Source of the DNA: Pseudomonas sp. SST3
GTDB taxonomy: Bacteria > Pseudomonadota > Gammaproteobacteria > Pseudomonadales > Pseudomonadaceae
Direction: 5' to 3'
Assembly (NCBI RefSeq): GCF_003325755.1
Contig: NZ_QORI02000012.1
Location: 1 to 64,000 of the forward strand
Length of the DNA: 64,000 bases
Position 1 is the first letter of the stretch; every line of letters starts with the position of its first letter. Below the pieces are notes generated by a model. It searched no databases. It saw nothing but the letters and a program-made list of their open reading frames with translations, and was not told where the DNA came from. Position numbers and translations under genes: made by a program. Shown in pieces: positions 8,596 to 19,455 of the stretch.

Positions 8596-9462
8596 TTAGT
8601 CGGCGTCCAGCAGGGACATGAAAGCCTTGGCCGCATTCGATAGGGTGCGTTCGGTATGCGTGATGTAACCGAGCTCCCTTGACAGTTGGATTCCCGGCAG
8701 GGGTAGGCGCACCACCTGTTCGTCGAGCATGGTGCGGGGCAGCACGCTCCAGGCGATGCCGATGGATACCATCATTTTGATCGTCTCCATGTAATTGGTG
8801 CTCATCGTGATATTCGGCGTAAGGCCCTCGCGCTCGAACAGCCGATGAGCGATGTGGTGGGTGAAGGTGTTACCGCCGGGGAATACCGCAGGATAGCCGG
8901 CAATGTCCGCCAGACTGATACCGGCCTTTTGCGCCAATGGATGTTCAGGCGCCACGACGAAATCCAGCGGATCGTCCCATACCTTGCTGGCACGCACCGG
9001 CGCCGCCGTTTGCGGTGCCAAGGTGATCACTGCGAGTTCGGCGCGGCCATGCAGAATTTCTTCGTAGGCGATTTCCGAATCAAGAAAGCGGATATCTAGA
9101 TTCACGCCCGGGTAGGCGCGGGTGAACGCTCTCAGTAATGGCGGCAGGCGATGCAAGCCGATGTGGTGGCTGGTCGCCAGGCACAACCGCCCGCTGACGT
9201 CACCGTTGAGGTTGGTCAGCGCGCGACGAGTGTCGTCCAGTACATTGAGTATCTGGTAAGCGCGGGGTAGCAGCGCTCTGCCAGCTTCCGTCAAGCTGAT
9301 CTCGCGCCCCAGGCGGTCGAATAGCCGAACATTCAGCTGTGATTCCAGCGTCGCCAGCCGTTTGCTTACAGCAGGCTGAGTCAGGTGAAGCCGCTCGGCA
9401 GCGAGAGAGAAGCTGCCCATCTCGGCGATGGCGATAAAGGCGTTGAGGCTGGCGAGGTCCAT
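8596..9462 (-). CDS. LysR-family transcriptional regulator next to leuC
   Basis: LysR-type regulator of 288 residues. N-terminal helix-turn-helix at about 1-60 (FSLAAERLHLTQPAVSKRLATLE) and a substrate-binding domain to the end. The frame extends 22 codons upstream, but ATG at 9462 is chosen because it gives the usual family start (MDLASLNAFIAIAE) and leaves a 17-bp palindrome at 9526-9542 in the promoter region. It is divergent from leuCD, so control of the leucine genes is likely but not shown; the inducer is unknown. Confidence 0.88.
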   Translation of the reverse strand: MDLASLNAFIAIAEMGSFSLAAERLHLTQPAVSKRLATLESQLNVRLFDRLGREISLTEAGRALLPRAYQILNVLDDTRRALTNLNGDVSGRLCLATSHHIGLHRLPPLLRAFTRAYPGVNLDIRFLDSEIAYEEILHGRAELAVITLAPQTAAPVRASKVWDDPLDFVVAPEHPLAQKAGISLADIAGYPAVFPGGNTFTHHIAHRLFEREGLTPNITMSTNYMETIKMMVSIGIAWSVLPRTMLDEQVVRLPLPGIQLSRELGYITHTERTLSNAAKAFMSLLDAD

Positions 9463-9525
9463 CGGCTTGGCTCCGGGCGGGTCGGTTTGGCGCAGGTTTG
9501 CGATCAAGCCTGAACAGAATAAATC

Positions 9526-9542
9526 CATTCCATTATGGAATG
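9526..9542. promoter_or_regulatory. palindromic LysR-type operator between lysR and leuC
   Basis: Perfect 17-bp palindrome (CATTCCAT, central T, ATGGAATG) in the 183-bp divergent region; it contains the T-N11-A core expected for LysR-type regulators. Confidence 0.6.
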
Positions 9543-9645
9543 CATCGAATGAAAAATATGAATTTGAGTAATTCGACGCGAGCCCATAGGATCAACCTCA
9601 TAAGCAAAAGGGCTATTGCCCAACGTACTGATGAGGAAACGTCCG

Positions 9646-11073
9646 ATGGCCGGCAAAACGCTCTACGACAAGCTTTGGGAAATGCATGAGGTCAAACGTC
9701 GCGATGATGGCTCATCGCTGATCTATATCGATCGTCATATTCTCCACGAAGTGACCTCACCCCAGGCGTTCGAGGGGCTGCGGCTGGCGGGTCGGAAGCC
9801 ATGGCGCGTCGATGCAAACATCGCGACCCCGGATCACAACGTGCCGACTACCAAGGGCGAGCGTCAAGGTGGCCTGGAAGCCATCGCCGACGAGGTCTCG
9901 CGTATCCAGGTGCAGACACTGGACGAGAACTGCGATGACTTCGGCATTCTCGAATTCAAGATGAACGACGTTCGCCAAGGCATCGTTCATGTCATTGGGC
10001 CGGAGCAGGGCGCGACCTTGCCGGGAATGACGGTGGTCTGTGGTGACTCGCATACCTCGACCCACGGCGCATTCGCCGCGCTGGCCCACGGCATCGGTAC
10101 CTCCGAAGTCGAGCATGTGCTCGCCACCCAGTGCCTGGTCGCCAAGAAAATGAAGAACATGCAGGTGCGCGTCGAGGGCAAGCTGCCGTTCGGCGTCACC
10201 GCCAAGGACATCGTGCTGGCTGTGATCGGCAAGATCGGCACCGCCGGTGGTAACGGCCATGCGCTGGAGTTCGCCGGCAGCGCTATTCGCGATCTGTCCA
10301 TGGAAGGGCGCATGACCATCTGCAACATGTCCATCGAGGCCGGCGCACGCGTGGGTATGGTGGCGGCCGACGAGAAGACCATCGCCTATGTCGAGGGACG
10401 CCCCTATGCACCCAAGGGGGCCGACTGGGAGCATGCGGCGGCGGTCTGGAAGGACCTGGTTTCCGATGAGGATGCGGTATTCGATACCGTTGTCGAACTG
10501 AAGGCCGAAGAGATCAAGCCGCAAGTGAGCTGGGGCACCTCTCCAGAGATGGTCCTGGCAGTCGATCAGAGCGTGCCGGATCCGGCCGTCGAGGCTGACC
10601 CGGTCAAGCGCGACTCCATCACCCGTGCGCTGAAGTACATGGGCCTGAGCGCCAACCAGCCGATCACCGACATTCAGCTCGATCGCGTTTTCATCGGCTC
10701 CTGCACCAATTCGCGCATCGAAGATCTACGCGCTGCCGCCGAGGTGGCCAAGGGGCGCAAGGTCGCCGCTACAGTCAAACAGGCGATGGTCGTACCGGGC
10801 TCGGGGCTGGTAAAACAGCAGGCGGAGGCGGAAGGGCTGGACAAGATATTCCTCGAAGCCGGTTTCGAATGGCGCGAGCCGGGTTGCTCCATGTGTTTGG
10901 CGATGAATCCGGACAAGCTGGGCAGTGGCGAGCATTGCGCCTCCACCTCCAACCGCAACTTCGAAGGCCGCCAGGGAGCTGGTGGCAGAACGCATCTGGT
11001 GAGCCCTGCGATGGCTGCCGCCGCTGCCGTAACCGGCCGTTTCATCGACGTACGTGAACTGATCCAGGCCTGA
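9646..11073 (+). CDS. leuC: 3-isopropylmalate dehydratase large subunit
   Basis: Isomerises 2- to 3-isopropylmalate in leucine biosynthesis together with LeuD. 475 residues; the start [12 protein letters not shown] at 9646 follows GAGGAAAC, and the upstream in-frame TTG/ATG codons are rejected. The three [4Fe-4S] cysteines are visible at about 353 (GSCTNSR) and 414 and 417 (GCSMC). leuD begins 10 bp after the stop, so the two subunits are co-transcribed. Confidence 0.97.
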   Translation: MAGKTLYDKLWEMHEVKRRDDGSSLIYIDRHILHEVTSPQAFEGLRLAGRKPWRVDANIATPDHNVPTTKGERQGGLEAIADEVSRIQVQTLDENCDDFGILEFKMNDVRQGIVHVIGPEQGATLPGMTVVCGDSHTSTHGAFAALAHGIGTSEVEHVLATQCLVAKKMKNMQVRVEGKLPFGVTAKDIVLAVIGKIGTAGGNGHALEFAGSAIRDLSMEGRMTICNMSIEAGARVGMVAADEKTIAYVEGRPYAPKGADWEHAAAVWKDLVSDEDAVFDTVVELKAEEIKPQVSWGTSPEMVLAVDQSVPDPAVEADPVKRDSITRALKYMGLSANQPITDIQLDRVFIGSCTNSRIEDLRAAAEVAKGRKVAATVKQAMVVPGSGLVKQQAEAEGLDKIFLEAGFEWREPGCSMCLAMNPDKLGSGEHCASTSNRNFEGRQGAGGRTHLVSPAMAAAAAVTGRFIDVRELIQA

Positions 11074-11083
11074 GGAGACCGAC

Positions 11084-11731
11084 ATGAAAGCATTCACCCA
11101 GCACACCGGTCTCGTCGCGCCGCTCGATCGCGCCAACGTCGATACCGATCAAATCATTCCGAAGCAGTTTCTCAAGTCGATCAAGCGCACCGGCTTTGGT
11201 CAGAACCTGTTCGATGAATGGCGTTATCTGGACGTCGGGCAGCCCAATCAGGACTGCTCGAACCGTCCTCTGAACCAAGAGTTTGTGTTGAATTTCCCGC
11301 GCTACCAGGGCGCCAGCGTGCTGCTTGCCCGCGAAAACTTCGGTTGTGGTTCGTCCCGCGAACACGCGCCCTGGGCTCTCGAGGAGTACGGCTTTCGTAC
11401 GATCATCGCGCCGAGTTTTGCCGATATCTTCTATAACAACAGCTTCAAGAATGGCTTGCTGCCGATCGTGCTGAAGGAGGACGAGGTCGACGAGCTGTTC
11501 GAGCAGGCCGAGGTGAGCGAGGGTTATCAGCTCACCGTGGATCTGGCAGCGCAGACCGTTACCCGTCCGGACGGCAAACGGTACGGCTTCGAGGTCGATG
11601 CGTTCCGCAAACACTGCTTGCTCAACGGCTTGGATGATATCGGCCTTACGCTGCAGGACGCCGACGCGATCAAAGCGTTCGAGACCCGTCACCAGCAGAG
11701 CCAGCCGTGGCTGTTCGGCGCGATCAAGTAG
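11084..11731 (+). CDS. leuD: 3-isopropylmalate dehydratase small subunit
   Basis: Swivel domain partner of LeuC, 215 residues. Typical motifs are the N-terminal [14 protein letters not shown] and [14 protein letters not shown]. The start has GGAGACC upstream. It is followed by a repeat-bearing gap of 121 bp before leuB. Confidence 0.97.
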   Translation: MKAFTQHTGLVAPLDRANVDTDQIIPKQFLKSIKRTGFGQNLFDEWRYLDVGQPNQDCSNRPLNQEFVLNFPRYQGASVLLARENFGCGSSREHAPWALEEYGFRTIIAPSFADIFYNNSFKNGLLPIVLKEDEVDELFEQAEVSEGYQLTVDLAAQTVTRPDGKRYGFEVDAFRKHCLLNGLDDIGLTLQDADAIKAFETRHQQSQPWLFGAIK

Positions 11732-11745
11732 GCTGAAATTACCAA

Positions 11746-11808
11746 GTAGGGTGGGCTTCAGCCCACCGGCATGGCTCGGAGCTACTGGTGGGTTGAAGCC
11801 CATCCTAC
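11746..11808. repeat. inverted pair of REP-like units between leuD and leuB
   Basis: A 22-bp unit beginning GTAGGGTGGGCTTCAGCCC (11746-11767) and its inverted, slightly diverged copy (11787-11808), separated by 19 bp. Each unit has an internal palindrome TGGGCTTCAGCCCA. The same unit occurs as a pair at 54359-54445. Confidence 0.8.
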
Positions 11809-11852
11809 GAAACGCCCCGGCCGCGATGTGATTCCCCTATAAGGAATAAGAG

Positions 11853-12935
11853 ATGTCCAAACAGATTCTAATTCTCCCCGGTGACGGTATCGGCCCGGAG
11901 ATCATGGCCGAAGCGGTCAAGGTACTGCAGCTGGCCAATGACAAGTTCCAGCTGGACTTCGAACTAAGCTACGACGAGCTGGGCGGGGCGGCGATCGATA
12001 AGTACGGCGTGCCGCTGGCCGATGAAACGCTGGAGCGCGCCCGCGCCGCGGATGCCATCCTGTTAGGCGCGGTCGGCGGGCCGAAGTGGGACACCATAGA
12101 CCCGGCCATCCGCCCAGAGCGCGGTCTGCTGAAGATCCGTTCGCAGCTGGGGTTGTTCGGCAACCTGCGCCCGGCGCTGCTGTATCCGCAGCTGGCTGAC
12201 GCCTCCAGCCTGAAGCCGGAAATCGTGTCGGGTCTGGATATCCTTATTGTTCGTGAGCTGACCGGCGGCATCTATTTCGGCCAGCCGCGCGAAAGCAAGG
12301 TGCTGGAGAACGGCGAGCGGATGGCGTACGACACGCTGCCATACAGTGAAAGCGAGATCCGCCGGATTGCCAAAGTCGGTTTCGATATGGCCCGCGTCCG
12401 TAACAGGAAGCTTTGTTCGGTGGACAAGGCCAACGTACTGGCGTCCAGCCAATTGTGGCGCGCAGTGGTGGAGGAGGTCGGCAAGGACTATCCGGATGTC
12501 GAACTCAGCCACATGTACGTCGACAATGCGGCGATGCAGCTGGTGCGCGCACCGAAACAGTTCGACGTGATTGTTACCGACAACATGTTTGGCGACATCC
12601 TGTCGGATGAGGCTTCCATGTTGACCGGTTCCATCGGCATGCTGCCGTCCGCGTCCCTCGATTCCAACAGCAAGGGTATGTACGAGCCTTGCCATGGGTC
12701 GGCTCCGGACATCGCGGGCAAGGGCATCGCCAATCCACTGGCGACGATCCTCTCGGTTTCGATGATGCTTCGCTACAGCTTCAACCAGATCGCTGCCGCC
12801 AATGCGATCGAGCAGGCGGTCAGCAACGTGCTCGACCAAGGGCTGCGCACCGGTGATATCTGGTCCGAAGGCTGCCAGAAGGCCAATACCCAGGCGATGG
12901 GCGACGCAGTAGTCGCGGCGCTCTCGAAGTTGTAA
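11853..12935 (+). CDS. leuB: 3-isopropylmalate dehydrogenase
   Basis: NAD-dependent oxidative decarboxylation of 3-isopropylmalate to 2-oxoisocaproate, the third step of leucine synthesis. 360 residues. Motifs: [11 protein letters not shown] at the N-terminus, the substrate-binding run [13 protein letters not shown], the metal-binding [17 protein letters not shown], and the nucleotide-binding [16 protein letters not shown]. The start ATG follows AAGGAATAAGAG. It probably belongs with leuCD despite the repeat in the gap. Confidence 0.97.
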   Translation: MSKQILILPGDGIGPEIMAEAVKVLQLANDKFQLDFELSYDELGGAAIDKYGVPLADETLERARAADAILLGAVGGPKWDTIDPAIRPERGLLKIRSQLGLFGNLRPALLYPQLADASSLKPEIVSGLDILIVRELTGGIYFGQPRESKVLENGERMAYDTLPYSESEIRRIAKVGFDMARVRNRKLCSVDKANVLASSQLWRAVVEEVGKDYPDVELSHMYVDNAAMQLVRAPKQFDVIVTDNMFGDILSDEASMLTGSIGMLPSASLDSNSKGMYEPCHGSAPDIAGKGIANPLATILSVSMMLRYSFNQIAAANAIEQAVSNVLDQGLRTGDIWSEGCQKANTQAMGDAVVAALSKL

Positions 12936-13111
12936 TCTCTCTGGCCCCGGTGCACCGGCCGTTGATAGAGCTTGCGGGGCGACGGCTAGGCGGAAACGTC
13001 GAGTGAGGCGAGGCGTAGCTGGCTAAGCAGCATGCTCTCGCTCTCGAACCCGAAAGCGTATCTTGTTATCGACGGCCTGCCAGGCGGGCCACATATATAG
13101 GTGTAGTTGCG

Positions 13112-14224
13112 ATGAAACGTGTAGGTCTGATCGGATGGCGCGGCATGGTTGGTTCCGTGCTCATGCAGCGGATGCTGGAAGAGCGGGATTTCGACCTGAT
13201 CGAGCCGGTATTCTTTACCACTTCCAACGTCGGCGGTCAGGGCCCTTCCATCGGCAAGGACATTGCTCCGCTGAAGGATGCTTACAGCGTCGATGAACTG
13301 AAAGCCCTGGACGTGATTCTCACCTGCCAGGGTGGCGATTACACCAGTGAGGTCTTCCCCAAGCTGCGTGAAGCGGGCTGGAAAGGCTACTGGATCGATG
13401 CGGCATCAACGCTACGCATGGCCGACGATGCCGTCATCGTGCTCGACCCGGTCAATCGCAAGGTCATCGACCATCAGCTGGACGCGGGTATCCGCAACTA
13501 TATCGGCGGTAACTGCACTGTCAGCCTGATGCTTATGGGCTTGGGCGGTCTATTCGAGAACGGCTTGGTCGATTGGATGAGCGCCATGACCTACCAGGCT
13601 GCCTCCGGTGCCGGCGCGCAGAATATGCGCGAGCTGATCAAGCAGATGGGTAGCATTAATGCGTCGGTTGCCGATGAGCTTGCAGACCCGGCCAGCGCTA
13701 TTCTGGAAATCGATCGCAAGGTCGCTGAATGCCAGCGCTCCGAAACCTTCCCGGCCGATAATTTCGGTGTTCCGCTGGCTGGCAGCCTGATCCCTTACAT
13801 CGACAAGGAGCTGCCGAACGGGCAGAGCCGTGAAGAGTGGAAAGCTCAGGCGGAGACCAACAAGATTCTCGGCCGATTCAAGAGCCCAATTCCGGTCGAT
13901 GGGATCTGCGTGCGCGTCGGCGCGATGCGCTGCCATAGCCAGGCACTAACCATCAAGCTGAACAAGGATGTGCCCATTTCGGATATCGAAGGCATGATCA
14001 GTCAGCACAACCCCTGGGTGAAACTCGTCCCGAATCATCGTGACGTGAGCATGCAGGAGCTGAGTCCGACCTCGGTAACAGGTACCTTGAGTGTTCCGGT
14101 GGGCCGACTGCGCAAGCTGAACATGGGCTCGCATTACCTCGGTGCGTTCACGGTGGGCGACCAGTTGCTCTGGGGTGCTGCCGAACCGTTGCGTCGTATG
14201 CTGCGCATCCTTCTGGAACGATAA
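13112..14224 (+). CDS. asd: aspartate-semialdehyde dehydrogenase
   Basis: NADPH-dependent reduction of aspartyl phosphate, the branch point to lysine/diaminopimelate, threonine and methionine. 370 residues. N-terminal [13 protein letters not shown] nucleotide-binding loop; catalytic Cys135 in [11 protein letters not shown]; a conserved [11 protein letters not shown] region near the C-terminus. Separated by 176 bp from leuB and followed by a terminator, so it may be its own unit. Confidence 0.97.
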   Translation: MKRVGLIGWRGMVGSVLMQRMLEERDFDLIEPVFFTTSNVGGQGPSIGKDIAPLKDAYSVDELKALDVILTCQGGDYTSEVFPKLREAGWKGYWIDAASTLRMADDAVIVLDPVNRKVIDHQLDAGIRNYIGGNCTVSLMLMGLGGLFENGLVDWMSAMTYQAASGAGAQNMRELIKQMGSINASVADELADPASAILEIDRKVAECQRSETFPADNFGVPLAGSLIPYIDKELPNGQSREEWKAQAETNKILGRFKSPIPVDGICVRVGAMRCHSQALTIKLNKDVPISDIEGMISQHNPWVKLVPNHRDVSMQELSPTSVTGTLSVPVGRLRKLNMGSHYLGAFTVGDQLLWGAAEPLRRMLRILLER

Positions 14225-14241
14225 ATCCGCAGGACACTTGG

Positions 14242-14274
14242 AAAGCGCCCCGGCAACGCCGCGGCGCTTTTTTT
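14242..14274 (+). terminator. asd terminator
   Basis: AAAGCGCC/GGCGCTTT stem with a GC-rich loop, then a run of T to 14274, starting 18 bp after the asd stop. Confidence 0.85.
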
Positions 14275-14879
14275 ACGGCCGTCGGAAAGCTCTCGGCTGG
14301 CAAAGTCACGATGCGGCGAAAGGAGGCTCTTGTGTCGCGCGCCTCGTCGGGTTAAGCCTTAATTGCTCTTCCGGGCGAACGGTTTCGGCTACAGTGTCAG
14401 CCTTTCGGTTGCCGGCGATCCATCCAGCGTTCGATTGTTTATAGGCTCGCGTTTGTTGTGCTGCTATGGCGTCGTCCAGTTGCTCGCGAGTGGCGGGATT
14501 TCGTTCGCTGCCGACAGCGCGCTGGCTTGGCGGAAGGGTTTCGACTTGGGTGCTGGCTTCGTCCAGCGAGCCTTTTTGACAACAATCTTGCATCAGGCTG
14601 CTCGACGACCGCGCTACGCCTTGCCCGGAGCGGGGCGAACGTAATTTGTGGATTGTGTCTGATAACTGCGAAAAGGCGCGGTGGGCAATGCCGCGCGGTC
14701 GGGTGAGTTGTTGATAAAACACTATCTGTAAAAGATACTTACTGGAAATTCGAAGAACTATTCTAGCTGACAACGCTGTTTAGGCTTATCGCTGACGGGG
14801 GACCGCCATCTGGCGGGCGCAGGCAGTGACTATAAGACCCTCTCGAAGATCCGAGAAAAGTTAAACAAGGGATTACATA
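14275..14879. other. 605-bp stretch without a recognised gene
   Basis: Short overlapping frames on both strands have no ribosome-binding site or family resemblance. The last 170 bases before fimV turn AT-rich (around 14705-14775) and probably carry its promoter, but I cannot place the hexamers with confidence. Confidence 0.5.
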
Positions 14880-17606
14880 ATGGTTCGGGTTCGCAATCTG
14901 GTGCTGGCAATCGCGGCTGCTACCGCGCTGACTTCCGAAATGGCTTACGCGCTGGGGCTGGGAGAGGTCACGCTGAAATCCGCATTGAATCAACCATTGG
15001 TGGCGGAAATCGAATTGCTGGACGCGAAGACACTGGCGCCCGGTGAAGTGGTCCCGGTCCTGGCATCCGCGGAAGACTTCAATCGGGCGGGGGTAGATCG
15101 CCAGTACTTTCTGACGGATCTCACCTTTACCCCTGTTTTGCGACCTGACGGAAAAAGCGTCATTCGGGTGTCATCGACCAAGCCGGTTCGAGAGCCCTAT
15201 CTGAATTTCCTCATCGAGGTGCTCTGGCCCAGCGGGCGCCTCCTGCGCGAATACACGTTGCTGCTCGATCCGCCGCTTTATTCTCCGCAGATCGCGGCAT
15301 CTGTTGCGCCTCAACTTCCAGTCTCAGCCCCAGTTTCTCGTCCTGCCTCGGCGCCTCGTCAGGCGGCCCGGCCGGCATCGGTGTCGCCTGGCGCCTCTGC
15401 ACAACAAGGCGAGCAATACAAAGTCACACCCAATGACACGCTCTGGGAGATTGCCGAGCGAGCGCGTCAGGGCGGAACCGTGCATCAGGCCATGCTGGCG
15501 ATCCAGGACCTGAATCCGGACGCGTTCATCGGCGGCAATATCAACCGCATGATGAACGGCCAAGTGCTTCGCTTGCCGAACGCCGAACAGATTGGCCGTC
15601 GATCCCAGGCGGAAGCGATTCAGCAGGTCGCACAGCAGAACGCTAGTTGGCGCAAAGCTACTGGCTCTGCGGCGACAGGTGTCCGTCAGCTCGACGCCAC
15701 CCAGCGTGGTTCGGCCGGGGCGGCACCTTCCCGTAGCGAATCGGGTGACAGTCTCCGCTTGGTTGCGCCCGAAACTGGAGAGTCCACCACTGGTAGCGAC
15801 ACCGGGACGGTGAATGACGCGAACGCGTTGCGTGACAAGCTAGCGGTTACGGAGGAAAGCCTCGACTCCAGCCGTCGTGAGAACCTCGATCTCAAGGATC
15901 GTCTAAATGACCTGCAGGGCCAGTTGGACAAGCTGCAGCGCATCATGCAACTCAAAGATGACCAGCTTGCCAAGTTGCAAGCTCAGCTTGCGGCAGGGGC
16001 AGAAGCGAGTGCAGACACTGGCGCGCCGGTAAGTCCCTCGGGCGAAGGGGTTGGCTCAAGCACATCGGCGGCACCGGAGGTCACCGAAACCGCACCGGAA
16101 ACAAACGTTGATACGGAAGCAACTGCGGCAGAAACCGCGGCTGCGCCGGAGGAAGCGGTAGAAGCCCCCAAGCCAGCCGCCCAAGCGCCCGCAGCTCCCC
16201 CAGCCGTAGCGCCAGCCGCTGCTGCGCAAGAACCGGAGAGCGATAGCTACGTCGACGAAGTCCTGGCCAATCCCGTACTGCTTGGTGTCCTGGGTGGCAG
16301 TGCGCTGCTGCTGTTGTTGGTCGGGTTGATGGCGTTGTCTCGCCGCAATGCCATAAAAGAGGCCGAACTACAGGAAAGTCTGTTGGCTGACAGTACGCCG
16401 GACACCTTCTACGTGGCGCAACAGGACCTTGATCCATCCGTTGATCAAGGCGTTGGGCTGGGTGCCGATGAGCATTCCCCCGAGCTGCCTGCCGGGACTG
16501 GCAACGATCCGCTTGCCGAGGCGGACATTTATATCGCGTACGGTCGTTTCAATCAGGCCGCTGACTTGCTGCAGAACGCGTTGAATGATGAGCCGCAGCG
16601 CAGTGACTTGCGTCTGAAACTCATGGAGGTTTACGCCGAGCTCGGTGATCGTGATGGGTTCGCTCGGCAGGAAGCTGAGCTACGTGAAATTGGTGGTTCC
16701 TCGGCTGCCATCGAGCAGACGAAGGCTAGATATCCCGCGATGGCCATCGCGGCAGGTGCTGGTGCTGCCGCGGCAGCTTCGACAGGCGATGATGATTTCG
16801 AGAGCTTTAACCTGGACGATTTGAAGCTTGACGAGCCTGCCCCTGCTGCGGTGCAAGATAGCAACGATTCCTTTGATCTGAGTCTGGACGATCTGGATCT
16901 GGATGAGGCGCTGGCTGACAATGCCCAATCGCCGGCTGGCGAGGCCGAATCGAATGAGTTCAACTTCGATGAGTTCAATCTCGACGCCGCAGCCCAGGAG
17001 CAGGCCAGCGATGACTTCTCTTTCGATCTGGATGAGTCATCCAAGGCGAATGAAGTCTCTCTTGAGGACGAACTGGCTGGCTTCTCGCTAGACCTGGACG
17101 ATCAGCCGGCTAGCTCTACCCCGGATGACGAATTGCTTCTGAGTCTTGAAGACGGGCCGGCGAGGCCTGCCGCCATTGAGCCGGCCGATGATTTCGATTT
17201 CGATCTCTCCGAGCCCGTGCAGCCGGCTAGCATGCCGGATGAATTCGACCTGTCGTTGGAAGGCGAAACGAGTGAGGTAGAGGCCCCGGCAAGCCTCGCC
17301 TCGGAACTGGATGAAGTCGAAGCTGAACTTGACGATTTGGTGCGAGACCTGGAAGAGCCTGCCAGTCAGCCGGAAGCGGCGCCAGTGGCTGCTATCGATC
17401 CTGTAGATTCCTCCTCCGAGGCGCTGGATGATGACTTCGATTTCTTCTCGGATACTGATGAAACCACTACCAAGCTGGATCTCGCTCGCGCCTATATCGA
17501 TATGGGCGATGCGGAAGGTGCTCGCGATATCCTCGATGAAGTGATGAGCGAGGGTAGCGATACTCAACAGCAAGAGGCGCGCGAGATGATCGCCAAACTA
17601 GCCTAA
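14880..17606 (+). CDS. fimV: FimV-type peptidoglycan-binding hub protein
   Basis: Inner-membrane polar organiser needed for type IV pili and twitching in Pseudomonas. 908 residues: signal peptide 1-24 (cleaved after MAYA), the conserved FimV N-terminal region to about 130 (LGLGEVTLKSALNQPLVAEIELLDA), a LysM peptidoglycan-binding domain at about 179-236, a coiled coil at about 315-370, a Pro/Ala/Glu linker, a single transmembrane helix at about 465-485, and a very acidic cytoplasmic part ending in the conserved FimV C-terminal TPR-like domain (LDLARAYIDMGD). truA starts 2 bp after the stop. Confidence 0.95.
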   Translation: MVRVRNLVLAIAAATALTSEMAYALGLGEVTLKSALNQPLVAEIELLDAKTLAPGEVVPVLASAEDFNRAGVDRQYFLTDLTFTPVLRPDGKSVIRVSSTKPVREPYLNFLIEVLWPSGRLLREYTLLLDPPLYSPQIAASVAPQLPVSAPVSRPASAPRQAARPASVSPGASAQQGEQYKVTPNDTLWEIAERARQGGTVHQAMLAIQDLNPDAFIGGNINRMMNGQVLRLPNAEQIGRRSQAEAIQQVAQQNASWRKATGSAATGVRQLDATQRGSAGAAPSRSESGDSLRLVAPETGESTTGSDTGTVNDANALRDKLAVTEESLDSSRRENLDLKDRLNDLQGQLDKLQRIMQLKDDQLAKLQAQLAAGAEASADTGAPVSPSGEGVGSSTSAAPEVTETAPETNVDTEATAAETAAAPEEAVEAPKPAAQAPAAPPAVAPAAAAQEPESDSYVDEVLANPVLLGVLGGSALLLLLVGLMALSRRNAIKEAELQESLLADSTPDTFYVAQQDLDPSVDQGVGLGADEHSPELPAGTGNDPLAEADIYIAYGRFNQAADLLQNALNDEPQRSDLRLKLMEVYAELGDRDGFARQEAELREIGGSSAAIEQTKARYPAMAIAAGAGAAAAASTGDDDFESFNLDDLKLDEPAPAAVQDSNDSFDLSLDDLDLDEALADNAQSPAGEAESNEFNFDEFNLDAAAQEQASDDFSFDLDESSKANEVSLEDELAGFSLDLDDQPASSTPDDELLLSLEDGPARPAAIEPADDFDFDLSEPVQPASMPDEFDLSLEGETSEVEAPASLASELDEVEAELDDLVRDLEEPASQPEAAPVAAIDPVDSSSEALDDDFDFFSDTDETTTKLDLARAYIDMGDAEGARDILDEVMSEGSDTQQQEAREMIAKLA

Positions 17607-17608
17607 CC

Positions 17609-18472
17609 ATGACTGATGCAATACCTGAAGCGGCAGCCCCATCGGCTGCCGCTGACGTTTTTAGAATCGCCCTCGGGGTTGAATACAAGGGCTCTCGCTA
17701 TCGTGGGTTCCAGCGGCAGCGCGATGGAGTGCCGTCTATTCAGCTCTCACTGGAACGCGCATTAAGCACTGTGGCCGGTGGCCATCCAGTCGTGCTGAGT
17801 TGTGCAGGTCGCACCGATGCGCTCGTGCACGCGTGCGCTCAGGTCGTGCACTTCGATACGCCGGTAGCTCGTTCGATGCATGCGTGGGTCATGGGAGCGA
17901 ATATGAATCTACCCGGTGATATCAGCGTGACTTGGGCGAAGGAGATGCCGAAGACCTTCGATGCCCGCTTCAGCGCTATGGCGCGTCGTTATCGCTACGT
18001 TATCTACAACGACCAGATTCGTCCCGCGCACCTCGCCGAGGAGGTGACTTGGAATCATCGCCCGCTGGATATCGCCCGCATGCGCGAAGCGGCCAGGGCC
18101 TTCGTTGGTACGCACGATTTCAGTGCTTTCCGGGCGCGCCAGTGCCAGGCGAAATCGCCGATCAAAACCATCCATCACCTTGAGCTGCTCGAGCATGGGC
18201 GGCTTATTGTGATCGATGTTCGAGCAAATGCCTTTCTGCATCATATGGTGCGTAACTTTGCCGGGGTGCTGATGACCATCGGCGCGGGAGAGCGTCCGGT
18301 GGAGTGGGCGCAGGAGGTGCTGGAGTCACGCATAAGGAGAACTGGCGGAGTAACGGCGCATCCTTACGGGCTGTATCTCGTCCAGGTGGACTACCCGGAC
18401 CAGTTCGCGCTACCTGAACGCTATCTCGGGCCGCACTTTCTATCTGGCCTGCCGGATGTGCGAAACCCCTAG
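17609..18472 (+). CDS. truA: tRNA pseudouridine(38-40) synthase
   Basis: Converts uridines 38-40 of the tRNA anticodon arm to pseudouridine. 287 residues; catalytic Asp70 in GRTDA, with the conserved ANAFLHHMVRNFAG and GGVTAHPYGLYL blocks. The motif usually read as GRTDAGVHA is GRTDALVHA here (Leu72). ATG starts 2 bp after fimV, so it should be co-transcribed and possibly translationally coupled. Confidence 0.95.
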   Translation: MTDAIPEAAAPSAAADVFRIALGVEYKGSRYRGFQRQRDGVPSIQLSLERALSTVAGGHPVVLSCAGRTDALVHACAQVVHFDTPVARSMHAWVMGANMNLPGDISVTWAKEMPKTFDARFSAMARRYRYVIYNDQIRPAHLAEEVTWNHRPLDIARMREAARAFVGTHDFSAFRARQCQAKSPIKTIHHLELLEHGRLIVIDVRANAFLHHMVRNFAGVLMTIGAGERPVEWAQEVLESRIRRTGGVTAHPYGLYLVQVDYPDQFALPERYLGPHFLSGLPDVRNP

Positions 18473-18607
18473 GGCCGACCCCGTGCTCATGGCATGTCAA
18501 TGGGAGTGCAGCTGGCTCATTCGGCTTGCCAGCTGACAGAACGATGCTAGTTGCAGCCTGTGGCGCTTTTGTTACCATCCGGGATCTTTCATCGCAGGTA
18601 CCTGCCG

Positions 18608-19231
18608 TTGCCTATCGTTCGTAGCAAGATATGTGGGATCACCCGCGTTGAGGACGCACTCGTTGCGGCTGAAGCCGGAGCGGACGCGATCGGCTTGGTC
18701 TTTTATGCCAAAAGCCCGCGCGCGGTAAATGTGCAACAGGCGCGCGCCATTATCGCTGCGCTCCCGCCTTTCGTGACTACCGTTGGCTTGTTCGTCAACG
18801 CTTCGCGTTGTGAAATCAATGAAACGCTCGATGCCGTGCCGCTGGATGTGCTGCAGTTTCATGGCGATGAAACACCTGCCGATTGCGAAGGTTTTCATCG
18901 CCCTTGGTACAAGGCACTCAGAGTCAAGGCTGATGAGGATATTCAGGTGCAGGCCGCCCGCTATGCTGGGGCCAGCGCGATTCTTCTCGATGCGTTCGTC
19001 GCCGGCGTTCCCGGTGGGACGGGCGAGGTATTCGACTGGTCGTTGATACCGGCGGATCTGCCCAAGCCGTTGATTTTGGCAGGCGGGCTTAACGCGCAGA
19101 ACATCCAGCAGGCTCTGGCGGAAGTGCGACCCTTCGCCGTCGATGTAAGCGGTGGAGTTGAGGTGAGCAAGGGCATCAAGAATGCCGCAGACATTCGTGA
19201 GTTCGTTCGGTTGGTAAGAGCGGCGATGTGA
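18608..19231 (+). CDS. trpF: phosphoribosylanthranilate isomerase
   Basis: Amadori rearrangement in tryptophan biosynthesis. 207 residues from the TTG at 18608, giving [17 protein letters not shown], the normal family start and length; the TTG at 18551 would add 19 unusual residues. The catalytic Cys in KICGIT, QFHGDET, the Asp in LLDAFV, and the phosphate-binding AGGLNAQN and VDVSGGVE motifs are all present. The ribosome site before the TTG is weak (AGGT). It is a stand-alone trpF away from other trp genes, as is usual in Pseudomonas. Confidence 0.93.
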   Translation: MPIVRSKICGITRVEDALVAAEAGADAIGLVFYAKSPRAVNVQQARAIIAALPPFVTTVGLFVNASRCEINETLDAVPLDVLQFHGDETPADCEGFHRPWYKALRVKADEDIQVQAARYAGASAILLDAFVAGVPGGTGEVFDWSLIPADLPKPLILAGGLNAQNIQQALAEVRPFAVDVSGGVEVSKGIKNAADIREFVRLVRAAM

Positions 19232-19455
19232 CGAACCGAGGGCAGTTGCCGTCCAGTTACCATTCGCTGGATTGGCGGGGCCCGCCATTGATGTCGTTCA
19301 AGACGGGGCGGTAGGTCTAGTTTCAGCGATGGCGCCCTTTGGGCTATCGCATGCGCGACGCAGTGAGCTCCGACTGGAGACCGGTCGCAACAATGATTTT
19401 TGCCGGTGCGTGCAGGTGTTACGCGCGGGACTGACAAGCTGTGGAGAATAAAAGC

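Noticed and set aside
14306..14773. 155-codon minus-strand frame between asd and fimV
   Set aside because: Overlaps other frames of similar length in the same DNA, has no ribosome site and no family resemblance.
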